A stretch of 64,000 nt of DNA from Pseudomonas sp. P818 (GTDB lineage: Bacteria > Pseudomonadota > Gammaproteobacteria > Pseudomonadales > Pseudomonadaceae), in the NCBI RefSeq assembly GCF_000418555.1, contig NZ_ATKM01000019.1, forward strand, positions 434,001-498,000. Direction: 5' to 3'. The translations under genes and the position numbers were made by a program. The notes beneath the pieces were generated by a model, which saw only the letters and a list, made by a program, of their open reading frames with translations, was not told the DNA's origin and ran no database searches. Positions 51,923 to 61,900 of the stretch are shown here, one piece after another (the first letter of the stretch is position 1; each line of letters starts with the position of its first letter).

Positions 51923-52416
51923 CAGTGCTGGTGCTTGCCTGCGTCGTGGCCGGCAGCATGGTCATGGCCGGCCGGTACCTCTTGCTGCACGGCCACCTCC
52001 ACCTCGACGCTGCCGGCCTTCTCGAAGGTCAGGGTCAGCGGGAAGCGCTCACCGTCCTTGGCCTGCTGCTTCAGGTTGAACAGCATGACGTGGTAGCCCA
52101 TGGGCTCGAACTTCACCTCGCCACCGGCAGGGATGGCGACGTCCTGCACCTGCTGCATTTTCATTACGCCATCTGCGTGTACGTGCTCGTGCAGCTCGGC
52201 CTTGCCGGCCACCGGACTGCTGACCGAGAGCAGGCGATCGGCCTCGCTGCCCTTGTTGTGCACGACGAAATAGGCAGCCGCGGTCGGCGCTACGGGCGGC
52301 ATCTCGCGCGACCAGGGGTGATCGATATGCAGCTGGCCGACTTCGTACTCATGGGCCTGGGCCAGCATCGCGGGCAGGATCAGAACGAGGCCTAGCAGGG
52401 TTTTGCGCAGGTTCAT
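51922..52416 (-). CDS. Periplasmic copper chaperone PCu(A)C
   Basis: 164 residues. Signal peptide (about 1-20, ending AQA-HE). The Cu(I)-binding set is visible: HPWSREMPP, ELHEHVHADGVMKM (about 90) and EPMGYHVMLF (about 118), matching H(M)x10Mx21HxM. A His-rich tail (HDHAAGHDAGKHQH) adds metal capacity. Such proteins deliver copper to cytochrome oxidase or store it. GGAG lies upstream. Second to third gene of the cluster. Confidence 0.92.
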   Translation of the reverse strand: MNLRKTLLGLVLILPAMLAQAHEYEVGQLHIDHPWSREMPPVAPTAAAYFVVHNKGSEADRLLSVSSPVAGKAELHEHVHADGVMKMQQVQDVAIPAGGEVKFEPMGYHVMLFNLKQQAKDGERFPLTLTFEKAGSVEVEVAVQQEVPAGHDHAAGHDAGKHQH

Positions 52417-52460
52417 GTGGGTTGTCTCCGGGTGGATAAGGTCGAAAATCATGGCACGCC

Positions 52461-53858
52461 TCAATTGGCGAATCGGGTTCTGGGCAGCAAGCACAGCGAG
52501 CGGTCGAGCACCCACATCAGCAATAGCGAGGCGCCCACCAGCGGGAAGATCATGCCCAGCACGATCATCACGCCGATGGCGGTCTTCCAGCGCGGCAGGT
52601 CGTGGCGCAGCGGCGGCACGCCGAGGCGCCCGGCCGGGCGGCGCTTCCACCAGATCACCAGGCCGCTGACCGAGCTGAAGATGATCAGCAGGCAGACCAG
52701 CGCCATCAGGATCTGGTTGGCCAGGCCGAACATCTTGCCTTCGTGCAGCTTCACCCCGCTCTCCACAGCCCGCGCCACTGGGCCGTAGTCCGCCCAGCGC
52801 ACGTCGGCCAGCACCGCACCGCTGTATTGATCCAGATGCAGCGTGGCGTCGTTGCGCGGGTCATCGGCGAACAGCGCGACGGTGTAAACGCCCTGTTCGC
52901 CCTTGGGCAGGCTGATGCTGTAGCCCGGCTGCACACCACGCTCAGCCGCCGTGTCGACGACATGCTGCAGCAGGCTCGCGGAAGTTGCCGGGGCGCTATG
53001 CCCGGCATGGCCCTGGTGCGCGGCATGCGGGTCGGACGCCGGCAGCGGCGTGACCTCCACCGCCCAGGCCACGGTCTGCTGGCTGCTGCTGTTGAGGCTG
53101 CCGGTCAGTTGCCCGGACTTGGGCACGTCATCCCACATGGCGGCCGGGAAGTGGTTCCAGGCGCCGGCGAACTGCGCGCCCCAGTAGCCTGTCCAGGTCA
53201 TGCCGGTGAGCAGCATGAACAACAGCAGCGCGCTGCCCCAGAAACCAGTAACCGCATGCAGATCGCGCCACCACAAACGCCCGCGTGCGCTCAGGCGCGG
53301 CCACAGCACACCCGCCCCGCTGCTGCCGCGCGGCCACCACAGGTACATCCCGGATACCACCAGCACGATGCCCCAACCAGCAGCCAGCTCGATCAGGCGG
53401 TCCCCGACGGTGCCGATCAGCAGGTCGCCATGCAACTTGCGCGCGGCCGCCTGCAGGTTCCACAGCGCATCCTGGGTGCCGAGAATGCCGCCGCTGTAGG
53501 GATCGACGAACAGGTTCAGATCGCGTCCATCCTGATTGATCACGAACTGCGCGCTACGATCAGGCGCAGCAGGCGGCAGGTATTTGCTGACAGCGGCCTG
53601 CGGGTATGCGTCGCGGACGATGGCCAGTTGCTGATCGGCGCTCAGACGCTGCTCGGCGACCGGCACCTGCATCAGGTCGGCGTACATCCACGCATCGAGC
53701 TGCGGCTTGAACAGATAGATCATCCCGGTGACCGACAGCAGGATCATGAACGGGATGACGAACAGCCCGGCATAGAAGTGCCAGCGCCAGGCCAGGTTGT
53801 AGAAAGACGGCGCCGCACGCTCACGAGCAGGTGCGGTGCTATTGGGGGAAGACGCCAT
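52461..53858 (-). CDS. PepSY-associated TM helix protein (inner-membrane reductase-like)
   Basis: 465 residues. The first helix segment YNLAWRWHFYAGLFVIPFMI (about 21-40) and SVTGMIYLFKPQLDAW open the PepSY-TM domain, with two PepSY units in the periplasm and further helices at about 150, 195 and 395-460. A central periplasmic stretch is His/Met-containing (DPHAAHQGHAGHSA, about 283). Relatives of FoxB/PiuB reduce metals or siderophores; here copper reduction during uptake is an inference from context. GGAG precedes the start at 53858. Confidence 0.88.
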   Translation of the reverse strand: MASSPNSTAPARERAAPSFYNLAWRWHFYAGLFVIPFMILLSVTGMIYLFKPQLDAWMYADLMQVPVAEQRLSADQQLAIVRDAYPQAAVSKYLPPAAPDRSAQFVINQDGRDLNLFVDPYSGGILGTQDALWNLQAAARKLHGDLLIGTVGDRLIELAAGWGIVLVVSGMYLWWPRGSSGAGVLWPRLSARGRLWWRDLHAVTGFWGSALLLFMLLTGMTWTGYWGAQFAGAWNHFPAAMWDDVPKSGQLTGSLNSSSQQTVAWAVEVTPLPASDPHAAHQGHAGHSAPATSASLLQHVVDTAAERGVQPGYSISLPKGEQGVYTVALFADDPRNDATLHLDQYSGAVLADVRWADYGPVARAVESGVKLHEGKMFGLANQILMALVCLLIIFSSVSGLVIWWKRRPAGRLGVPPLRHDLPRWKTAIGVMIVLGMIFPLVGASLLLMWVLDRSLCLLPRTRFAN

Positions 53859-53938
53859 GAAGCTTTCTCCAGCCAGCCGCAGGCGTGAACGTGCGGCAAG
53901 GCATACGCATGATAGGGACGCCCAAACGGGCGGACGGA

Positions 53939-54325
53939 TCAGGCGAAAAACGGAGAAGCGCGAGGGTTGGCGGGAGGCCAGCGATAGCGGGCAAGACGAG
54001 GGATATGCAGGGCTGGCAACGGACGCACGAGTTCGGCAGCCAACAGCCCGAACAGGCCGAAGAGGGCCGCCAGGATGATCGCGCTGAACAGGCTGGCCAG
54101 GGCGCAGCCCGTACCAGTGGCCGGGTTCGGCGCGACGATACCGGAGCCGTCCAGGTCGGCGCCCGCGCCGAAGTTGCCTTCGAACGAACAGTACTGCCCG
54201 TCCAGACCGCTGAGCTGCATGCCGGCCATCTGGCCGTGGCTGATGGCGCAGACGAACGCACTGAACAGGATGCTGAAGTACAGCACCCAGGCGGTCAGTG
54301 AGCGGTCTTTGCGGGCCAGTTTCAT
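53939..54325 (-). CDS. DUF2946-like membrane protein, first gene of copper cluster
   Basis: 128 residues. Two hydrophobic segments (WVLYFSILFSAFVCAISHGQ, about 13-32, and SLFSAIILAALFGLFGLLAA, about 78-97) around QYCSFEG and TGCALAS cysteines. It resembles the longer DUF2946-type proteins at the head of copper operons. No good ribosome site is seen. It opens the minus-strand series that ends with oprC. Confidence 0.7.
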   Translation of the reverse strand: MKLARKDRSLTAWVLYFSILFSAFVCAISHGQMAGMQLSGLDGQYCSFEGNFGAGADLDGSGIVAPNPATGTGCALASLFSAIILAALFGLFGLLAAELVRPLPALHIPRLARYRWPPANPRASPFFA

Positions 54326-54422
54326 GGGGCGCGACTCTAAACAGAGGATGGCAGCACGGCACTGCGGTGCATTGCCGCAGCGGTCAGGTGAAGGAGTCTA
54401 GCAGGCGTCCGGCACTTTATCG

Positions 54423-55337
54423 TCAACGCCAGGGCGCCGCTGCCTGCAGCGTCTCGCAACGCAGTTGTACAAACTCGCGCAGCAGATGCACCGCCTTGCT
54501 CAGTTGTGCCCGGTGCGCACAGACCAGATACAGCGGCGTCGGCTCACCCAGCCAGCCGGGCAGCAGCACCTGCAGCCGGCCTTCGCGCACGTCGTCAGCC
54601 ACGTCCAGCCAGGACTTGTACACCACGCCCTGCCCGGCCACGGCCCAGCGTCGGGTGACATCGGCATCGTCGCACACCCGGTTGCCGGCAACGCTCATGA
54701 CCATCTCGCGCTTGCCGTCCTGAAAACGCCAGCGGTCATGTACGCGGCCGTGCAGCATGTACAACAGACAGTTGTGCTGGCGCAGCTCCTCCACCGTCTG
54801 CGGCGTACCCTGCCGCGCGAGATAGGCCGGCGAGGCGCAGAGCACGCGGCGATTGTCCGGCGCCACCGGCAAGGCCACCAGGCTGGAGTCTTCCGGCGCG
54901 CCATAGCGCAAGGCGATGTCCACCGGCTCGCGGAACAGATCGGCGACGCGATCGGCCAGCAGCAGGCGCAGCTGCAGTTGCGGATGCTCGCTCTGGAATT
55001 CATCGAGCCAGGACAACAGGGTATTGCGACCGAAGTCCGAGGGTGCCGACAGCTGCAGCACTCCGCGAATACCGTCCTGGCTACCAGCCAGTTGCTGGCG
55101 CCCCTCCTCCAGGCTCTGCAAGGCCAGGCGCGCGTGCACCAGATACAGCTCGCCCTCGGGCGTCAGGCGCAGGCTGCGCGTCGAGCGCGCCAACAGGCGC
55201 ACCTGCAGTTGCTGCTCCAGACGCTTGAGGGCGGCACTGGCCACCGCCGGCGAGACATCCAGCAGCCGCGCGGCGGCAGAAAGGCTGCCGGTTTCGGCAG
55301 TACGCACGAAGAGTTGCAGGTCGTCGAAACGCAGCAT
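54423..55337 (-). CDS. LysR-type regulator
   Basis: 304 residues. Winged helix-turn-helix at about 17-60 (TGSLSAAARLLDVSPAVASA, then LKRLEQQLQVRLLARSTRSL). The effector domain has DFGRNTLLSWLDEFQSEHP and an IALRYGAPEDSSLVALP block as in CrgA-type proteins. Transcribed away from the zinc-type oxidoreductase gene at 55454, which it probably regulates. It starts at 55337; the 116-base gap carries the operator. Confidence 0.88.
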   Translation of the reverse strand: MLRFDDLQLFVRTAETGSLSAAARLLDVSPAVASAALKRLEQQLQVRLLARSTRSLRLTPEGELYLVHARLALQSLEEGRQQLAGSQDGIRGVLQLSAPSDFGRNTLLSWLDEFQSEHPQLQLRLLLADRVADLFREPVDIALRYGAPEDSSLVALPVAPDNRRVLCASPAYLARQGTPQTVEELRQHNCLLYMLHGRVHDRWRFQDGKREMVMSVAGNRVCDDADVTRRWAVAGQGVVYKSWLDVADDVREGRLQVLLPGWLGEPTPLYLVCAHRAQLSKAVHLLREFVQLRCETLQAAAPWR

Positions 55338-55453
55338 GGCGGCTCACTTTCAAAATAATGATGAAAGAGACTCTATCCGCAGGCGCTTTTTTCAACCAGC
55401 AGAACAGATGACCATGAGTCCTATCGCCTGCCCCCGTAAACCGGAGCCCTAGC

Positions 55454-56467
55454 ATGAAAGCCATCGCCTACTACCAATCCCTCCCGGTCGACCATCCCGA
55501 AGCATTGCTGGACGTGCAACTGGACGCTCCCTCACCCGGCCCGCACGACCTGCTGGTGGAGGTACGCGCCATCTCGGTCAACCCGGTAGATACCAAGATC
55601 CGCAAAGGCGTCACGCCGGAAAACGGCGCAGCCAAGGTGCTGGGCTGGGACGCAGCCGGCGTGGTCAAGGCCGTGGGCAGCGAAGTGACCCTGTTCCAAC
55701 CCGGCGACCAGGTGTTCTACGCCGGCGCCATCGACCGTGCCGGGGCCAACAGTGAGCTGCACCTGGTCGACGAGCGCATCGTCGGCAAAATGCCGCAAAG
55801 CCTGTCGTTCGCCGAGGCGGCGGCCCTGCCGCTGACCGCCATCACCGCCTGGGAGCTGCTGTTCGAGCGCCTGCAGATCGCCGGCTCGACCGATCAGGGC
55901 CAGAGCCTGCTGATCGTCGGTGCGGCCGGCGGTGTTGGTTCGATCCTCACCCAGCTGGCGCGACGCCTGACCGGCCTGACCGTGATCGGCACCGCTTCGC
56001 GCCCGCAAACCCAGGTCTGGGTCCGTGAGCTGGGCGCACATCATGTGATCGATCACGGCAAGCCGCTGAGCGAGGAACTGGCGCGCATTGGCGTCGGCCA
56101 GGTCACCCACGTCGCCAGCCTGACCCAGACTGACCAGCACTATGCGCAACTGGTCGAATGCCTGCAGCCGCAGGGGCGTCTGGCGCTGATCGATGACCCG
56201 CTGCAACCGCTGGATGTCATGCAGCTCAAGCGCAAGAGCCTGTCACTGCACTGGGAGCTGATGTTCACCCGTTCGCTGTACCAGACCGACGACATGATCG
56301 AGCAGCATCGCCTGCTGCAACGGGTGTCGGAGCTGGTCGACAGCGGCGTGCTCAGGACCACCCTCGGCGAGCATTTCGGCACCATCAACGCCGCCAACCT
56401 GCGTCGCGCTCATGCGCTACAGGAAAGTGGCAAGGCCAAGGGCAAGATCGTGCTCGAAGGGTTTTGA
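55454..56467 (+). CDS. Zinc-type alcohol dehydrogenase-like / quinone reductase (MDR family)
   Basis: 337 residues. A GroES-like N-terminal domain (MKAIAYYQSLPVDHPEALLD, VRAISVNPVDTKIRKG, GWDAAGVVKAVG) and a Rossmann domain with LLIVGAAGGVGSILTQLAR (about 153). NPVDTKIR is typical of the zinc-free ZADH1/quinone-oxidoreductase group, and the catalytic zinc cysteines are absent. Reduces quinones or enones with NADPH. GGAG precedes the ATG. Divergent from its probable LysR regulator. Confidence 0.88.
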   Translation: MKAIAYYQSLPVDHPEALLDVQLDAPSPGPHDLLVEVRAISVNPVDTKIRKGVTPENGAAKVLGWDAAGVVKAVGSEVTLFQPGDQVFYAGAIDRAGANSELHLVDERIVGKMPQSLSFAEAAALPLTAITAWELLFERLQIAGSTDQGQSLLIVGAAGGVGSILTQLARRLTGLTVIGTASRPQTQVWVRELGAHHVIDHGKPLSEELARIGVGQVTHVASLTQTDQHYAQLVECLQPQGRLALIDDPLQPLDVMQLKRKSLSLHWELMFTRSLYQTDDMIEQHRLLQRVSELVDSGVLRTTLGEHFGTINAANLRRAHALQESGKAKGKIVLEGF

Positions 56468-56483
56468 AGCCAATGGTGGTGGG

Positions 56484-56529
56484 TCTGTGGTGGGCTTGGT
56501 GGGCTTGGTGGGCTGAAGCCCACCCTACG
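56484..56529. repeat. GGTGGGCTT tandem plus GTAGGGTGGGCTTCAGCCCACC palindrome
   Basis: Three tandem GGTGGGCTT-type units (56492-56510) run into GGTGGGCTGAAGCCCACCCTAC (56508-56529), a palindrome with GTAG on the opposite strand. Fourth GTAG-headed family of the window. Confidence 0.7.
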
Positions 56530-56747
56530 GTCGTGTCACGGCGTGTAGGATAGGCCGAGCAGCGATCCGTTTCAGCCCACCGCTTCGTTCGAGCCGGTCA
56601 CGTTTCCTTCGCGGTACCGCTTATCGCAAAGCCGTCATCGCCCTGGTCGGCTGTTTGATCCACGTCAGAAAAAGGTCATGCACGGGGACTATGCTGAGCC
56701 TCCCCAACAAGCGCTGCGAGGCATCGCAGCTCAGGGAGGTGGTCAAC

Positions 56748-56930
56748 ATGAAGATTGTCGTCCAACCCTATGACCAGGGCGGCGAACGCCTGTGGCAGGT
56801 CCGTCTGGATCAGCATCGCGTGAGTTTTCGCAGCGAAGCAGAGGCGCAGCAGTTCGTCGCCAGGCTGGAAGCGCGACTGCTCGCGCCACACGTCCTGCCT
56901 GACTGGCCTGCGCAACGTAAGGCGGGCTGA
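56748..56930 (+). CDS. Small conserved protein
   Basis: 60 residues: MKIVVQPYDQGGERLWQVRL, then VSFRSEAEAQQFVARLEARL. One beta-hairpin and one helix, no signal. GGGAGG lies seven bases before the ATG. Similar short proteins are known in pseudomonads without function. The start at 56655 is longer but unsupported. Confidence 0.65.
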   Translation: MKIVVQPYDQGGERLWQVRLDQHRVSFRSEAEAQQFVARLEARLLAPHVLPDWPAQRKAG

Positions 56931-56945
56931 GGCTCGGCCCAGTCC

Positions 56946-57004
56946 TTGTAGGAGCTGATTTATCCGCGATATCCGCAATGCAATCGCGAATAAATTCGCT
57001 CCTA
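56946..57004. repeat. Inverted REP pair, GCGAATNNATTCGC type
   Basis: GTAGGAGCTGATTTATCCGCGAT (56946-56968) and ATCGCGAATAAATTCGCTCCTAC (56981-57003) face each other. The outer TAG/CTA of the right copy forms the stop codon of ttgR. Related copies lie at 63736 and 63842. Confidence 0.85.
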
Positions 57005-57637
57005 CACCGGCATCAGACGCAGCGCCGGGCTGCGCAGCATATCCAGCACGGTGTCGACCAGTGCAGGCGCCTGTTGTGCCAGGTCGAAGTTGGGCACCAG
57101 CAACCAGTTGGCCTCGATGCCTTCCATATAGGCATGCAGGCACATGGCCGCGCGCGCGCAATCCAGGTCGCTAGGCAACTGGCCCTTGTTGACCGCATTA
57201 CCCAGCGCCTTGGCGATGCGCTGATCGCACTCGATGCTCAGCGCCTGCATGCGCTCGCGCAGGCCGAGCAGCTCACCGGTGTATTCGCACTTGTAACGCA
57301 GGATGTCGTGGGTGCGATGGGTCTGCGGCTCGCAGGCCAGGCGCGTCAGTGCCTTGATCAACAATTCACGCATGCAGCCCAGCGGGTCAGGCTCGTCCTC
57401 GCTCTCGCTGGCACGCGCCAGTTCTTCGAGGGGCAGGCGCAGGCGTTCGAGCATGGCCTGGAACAGGTCTATCTTGTTCTCGAAGTGCCAGTAAATGGCG
57501 CCGCGGGTGACGCCGGCCTCCTTCGCCACTTCGGCCAGAGACGCACGGGAAACGCCTTGGGCATGGAACACCCGCTCGGCAGCATCGAGTATCTGCACCC
57601 GCGTCGCCTGCGCTTCTTCTTTGGTTCTTCTGGCCAT
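57002..57637 (-). CDS. ttgR: TetR-family efflux repressor, TtgR-like
   Basis: 211 residues. Helix-turn-helix at about 26-50 (GVSRASLAEVAKEAGVTRGA), then IYWHFENKIDLFQAML, the AcrR/TtgR signature. The ligand domain has CEYTGELLGLRERMQALSIE. Divergent from ttgABC with a TtgR-type operator in the gap. It should repress ttgABC and itself, relieved by antibiotics or plant phenolics. The stop codon TAG lies inside a REP. Confidence 0.9.
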   Translation of the reverse strand: MARRTKEEAQATRVQILDAAERVFHAQGVSRASLAEVAKEAGVTRGAIYWHFENKIDLFQAMLERLRLPLEELARASESEDEPDPLGCMRELLIKALTRLACEPQTHRTHDILRYKCEYTGELLGLRERMQALSIECDQRIAKALGNAVNKGQLPSDLDCARAAMCLHAYMEGIEANWLLVPNFDLAQQAPALVDTVLDMLRSPALRLMPV

Positions 57638-57713
57638 CTGTCTACCTGATTACGCCTCTATGTAAAGCTCCGGTAAAGGAGGACGGGCGAGAGTATGCAG
57701 GCAGCTTTAGGCA

Positions 57714-57743
57714 TTTACAAACATTCACGTATGTAAGTATATT
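57714..57743 (+). promoter_or_regulatory. TtgR operator overlapping ttgABC promoter
   Basis: TTACA (57715-57719) and TGTAA (57732-57736) frame an imperfect palindrome very close to the known TtgR operator (TTTACAAACA...TGTAAGTATA). TTTACA at 57714 and TATATT at 57738, 18 bases apart, make a fair promoter toward ttgA. It lies 75 bases before the start codon. Confidence 0.8.
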
Positions 57744-57816
57744 CCTGCATCGCTTTTTCCCTGCCTTCGTCCCCTTCGCCCTTTGGGCCATGATTCGATA
57801 AAAACGAGGTTCTCAG

Positions 57817-58965
57817 ATGCACTCGAAGCCAGCCTTCGCTGTCTTGGTTTCCGCCATCGCCGTGGCAATGCTCGGTCTTACCGGTTGCCAGGAATCCAGC
57901 GCCCCCCAAACCCAGCAAACGCCCCAGGTCGGAGTGGTCACGCTCGAAGCCAAACCCTTCGCCCTGACCAGCGAAGTGCCCGGCCGTACCAGCGCCTATC
58001 GCATCGCCGAAGTACGCCCGCAGGTCAATGGAATCATCCAGAAGCGCCTGTTCACCGAGGGCAGTGAGGTCAAGGCGGGTCAGCAGCTGTATCAGATCGA
58101 CCCGGCCACCTACGAGGCCGCGTTCAAGAGCGCCCAGGCCACCCAGCTGTCGGCCAAGTCCCTGGCTGATCGCTACAAGCTGCTGGTCAATGACAAGGCC
58201 GTCAGCCAGCAGGCCTACGACGAAGCCCGCGCCGCCAGCCTGCAGGCCGACGCCGCGCTGGAGCAGGCGCGCATCGACCTGCGCTACACCAAGGTGCTGG
58301 CGCCGATCAGTGGTCGTATCGGCCGTTCCGCGGTGACCGAAGGCGCACTGGTCAGCAATGGCCAGGCGGGTGCCATGGCCACCATCCAGCAACTCGATCC
58401 GATCTACGTCGACGTCACCCAATCGAGCAAGGAACTGCTGCGCCTGCGCCGCGATCTGGCCGAGGGACGCCTGCAGAAGGCCAGCGACAGCGCAGCCAAG
58501 GTCGCGCTGAAGCTGGAAGACGGCAGCCGCTACGCCCATGAAGGCACCCTGGAATTCTCCGAAGTCGCGGTGGACGAAAGCACCGGTTCGGTGACCCTGC
58601 GCGCCGTATTCCCCAACCCCGATCACCTGCTGCTGCCGGGCATGTTCGTGCATGCCGAGCTGCTGTCCGGGGTCAAGGAAAACGCCATCCTCGCCCCGCA
58701 GCAGGGCGTGACCCGCAACCAGCGTGGCGAGCCGACGGCAATGGTGGTGGGTGCCGACAACAAGGTCGAACTGCGCGTACTCAAGGCCGATCGCACTGCC
58801 GGCAGTGCCTGGCTGGTCGAGGATGGCCTCAAGGAAGGCGACCGCCTGATCACCGAGGGCCTGCAGTTCGTGCAGCCCGGCGCCGAGGTGAAGGCCGTGC
58901 CGGCGAGCAACGTCAAGACCGAACAGCCTGCCCAAGACGCCGAACCAGCCAGCGGCCAGGACTAA
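57817..58965 (+). CDS. ttgA: RND efflux periplasmic adaptor (TtgA/MexA type)
   Basis: 382 residues. Lipoprotein signal with lipobox LGLTGC (Cys about 24). Lipoyl/barrel-sandwich parts are EVRPQVNGIIQKRLFTEGSE (about 67) and LRYTKVLAPISGRIGRS (about 156); an alpha-hairpin of about 90 residues joins them. A membrane-proximal domain follows. It links the pump TtgB to the outer-membrane channel. GAGG precedes the ATG. First gene of ttgABC. Confidence 0.95.
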   Translation: MHSKPAFAVLVSAIAVAMLGLTGCQESSAPQTQQTPQVGVVTLEAKPFALTSEVPGRTSAYRIAEVRPQVNGIIQKRLFTEGSEVKAGQQLYQIDPATYEAAFKSAQATQLSAKSLADRYKLLVNDKAVSQQAYDEARAASLQADAALEQARIDLRYTKVLAPISGRIGRSAVTEGALVSNGQAGAMATIQQLDPIYVDVTQSSKELLRLRRDLAEGRLQKASDSAAKVALKLEDGSRYAHEGTLEFSEVAVDESTGSVTLRAVFPNPDHLLLPGMFVHAELLSGVKENAILAPQQGVTRNQRGEPTAMVVGADNKVELRVLKADRTAGSAWLVEDGLKEGDRLITEGLQFVQPGAEVKAVPASNVKTEQPAQDAEPASGQD

Positions 58966-58979
58966 CGGAGAAGTACTGA

Positions 58980-61900
58980 ATGTCCAGATTCTTTATCGAC
59001 CGGCCGATCTTCGCCTGGGTGATCGCCCTGGTGATCATGTTGGCCGGCGGCCTGTCCATCCTATCGCTGCCGATCAACCAGTACCCCAGCATCGCGCCGC
59101 CTGCCGTGTCCATCCAGGTCAGCTATCCGGGCGCCTCGGCGCAGACGGTGCAGGACACCGTGGTGCAGGTGATCGAGCAACAGCTCAACGGCATCGACGG
59201 TCTGCGCTATGTCAGTTCGTCGAGCAACTCCGACGGTAGCATGGAGATCATCGTTACCTTCGAACAGGGGGTGAACCCGGATATTGCCCAGGTCCAGGTG
59301 CAGAACAAACTGCAGCTGGCCACCCCGCTGCTGCCGCAGGAAGTGCAGCAACAGGGCATCCGCGTGACCAAGTCGGTGCGCAACTTCCTCATGGTCATCG
59401 GCGTGGTGTCGAAAGACGGCAGCATGACTCGTGAGGATCTGTCCGACTACATCGTCTCCAACCTGCAGGACCCGATCTCGCGGACCAAGGGCGTCGGCGA
59501 CTTCCAGGTGTTCGGCGCGCAGTACGCCATGCGCATCTGGCTCGACCCGGCCAAGCTCAACAGCTTCCAGCTGACTCCGGTTGACGTGCGCAGCGCCATC
59601 CAGGCGCAGAACGTGCAGATTTCCTCCGGCCAGTTCGGCGGCCTGCCGGCATCACCGGGTAACCAGCTCAACGCCACCATCATCGGCAAGACCCGCCTGC
59701 AGACCCCGGAAGAATTCCGCAAGATCCTGCTCAAGGTGCAAGCCGACGGCTCCCAGGTACGCCTGGGCGACGTCGCCAAGGTCGAACTGGGCGGCGAAAA
59801 CTACGCCATCAACGCGCAGTTCAACGGTCTGCCGGCCTCGGGTCTGGCGATTCGCCTGGCCACCGGCGCCAACGCCCTGGACACCGCCAAGGCGGTGCGT
59901 GAAACCATCTCCAATCTCGAGCCGTTCTTCCCGGCCGGCATGGAAGTGGTCTTCCCCTACGACACCACGCCGGTGATCTCGGCCTCCATCGAAGGGGTGG
60001 TGCACACCCTGTTCGAGGCCATCGTGCTGGTGTTCCTGGTGATGTTCCTGTTCCTGCAGAACCTGCGCGCCACCATCATCCCGACCATGGCGGTGCCGGT
60101 GGTGCTGCTCGGCACCTTCGGTGTGCTCGCCGCGTTCGGTTTCTCCATCAATACCCTGACCATGTTCGCCATGGTCCTGGCCATCGGCCTGCTGGTGGAC
60201 GATGCCATCGTGGTGGTGGAGAACGTCGAGCGGGTGATGCGCGAAGACGGACTGTCACCCAAGGAGGCGACCAAGAAATCCATGGGCCAGATCCAGGGCG
60301 CGCTGGTCGGTATCGCCCTGGTACTGTCGGCTGTGTTCCTGCCGATGGCCTTCTTCGGCGGCTCCACCGGGGTGATCTACCGGCAGTTCTCCATCACCAT
60401 CGTCTCGGCCATGGCCCTGTCGGTTCTGGTGGCGCTGATCTTCACTCCGGCGCTGTGCGCCACCCTGCTCAAGCCCATCGACGGCGATCATCACGAAGCC
60501 AAACGTGGCTTCTTCGGCTGGTTCAACCGCACGTTCGACCGTACCAGCAACGCCTATCAGCGCGGCGTGGCGGGCATGATCAAACGCAAGGCGCCGTACC
60601 TGATCCTGTATCTGGTGATCGTCGCCATCATGGCCTGGATGTTCACCCGCATCCCCACCGCGTTCCTGCCCGAGGAAGACCAGGGCGTGCTGTTCGCCCA
60701 GGTGCAGACGCCGTCCGGCTCCAGTGCCGAGCGTACCCAGGTGGTGGTCGACGAGATGCGCCAGTACCTGCTGGAAGAAGAAGCGAGCACGGTCAAGTCG
60801 GTGTTCACCGTCACCGGCTTCAACTTCGCCGGCCGCGGCCAGAGCTCGGGTATGGCGTTCATCATGCTCAAGCCCTGGGGCGAACGTCCGGGCGAGGAGA
60901 ATGGCGTGGCGGCGCTGGCGCAACGTGCGCAGATGCACTTCTTCAGCTTCCGCGATGCGATGGTGTTCGCCTTCGCTCCGCCGGCGGTGATGGAGATGGG
61001 TAATGCCACCGGCTTCAACTTCTTCCTGCAGGACCAGGCCGGCGTCGGCCACCAGGTGATGAACGAGGCACGCGACAAGTTCCTGCAGCTGGCCAACCAG
61101 CATCCGGTGCTCGACAGCGTGCGCGCCAACGGCCTGCGTGACGAAGCGCAGTACCAGCTGCTGATCGACGACGAGCGCGCCCGCGCCCTCGGCCTGTCGC
61201 TGGCGGATATCAACAGCACCCTGTCGATCGCCTGGGGTGCCAGCTACGTCAACGACTTCATCGATCGCGGTCGGGTGAAGAAGGTCTACCTGCAGGGCGT
61301 GGCCGATGCGCGCATGGCGCCGGAAGACCTGAACAAGTGGTACGTACGCAACGACCAGGGCCGCATGGTGCCGTTCAGCGCCTTCGCCAGTGGCGAGTGG
61401 ACCTACGGCGCGCCGAAGCTGGCTCGGTACAACGGCGTTTCGGCGGTGGAGATCCTCGGTGCGCCAGCCCCCGGCTACAGCACCGGTGACGCCATGGCCG
61501 CCGTCGAGGAAATCGCCTCGCAGCTGCCGCAGGGCGTCGGCTACTCCTGGACCGGTCTGTCCTACGAGGAACGTCTGGCCGGTTCGCAGACCACCGCACT
61601 GTTCGTGATCTCCGCCATCGTCGTATTCCTCTGCCTGGCAGCGCTGTACGAGAGCTGGTCGATCCCGTTCTCGGTGATGCTGGTGGTGCCGCTGGGGATA
61701 ATCGGCGCCTTGATGTTCACCGAGCTGCGCGGGCTGTCCAACGACGTGTTCTTCAAGGTCGGCCTGCTCACCACCATCGGTCTGTCGGCGCGTAACGCGA
61801 TCCTTATCGTCGAGTTCGCAAAGGCGCAGTACGAACAGGGTATGGGCCTGGCCGAAGCCGCCATCGAGGCCTGCCGCATGCGTCTGCGCCCCATCGTCAT

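Noticed and set aside
53859..54362. N-terminal extension of the PepSY-TM protein
   Set aside because: It overlaps the DUF2946-like gene out of frame, and the real start has GGAG and the usual N-terminus.
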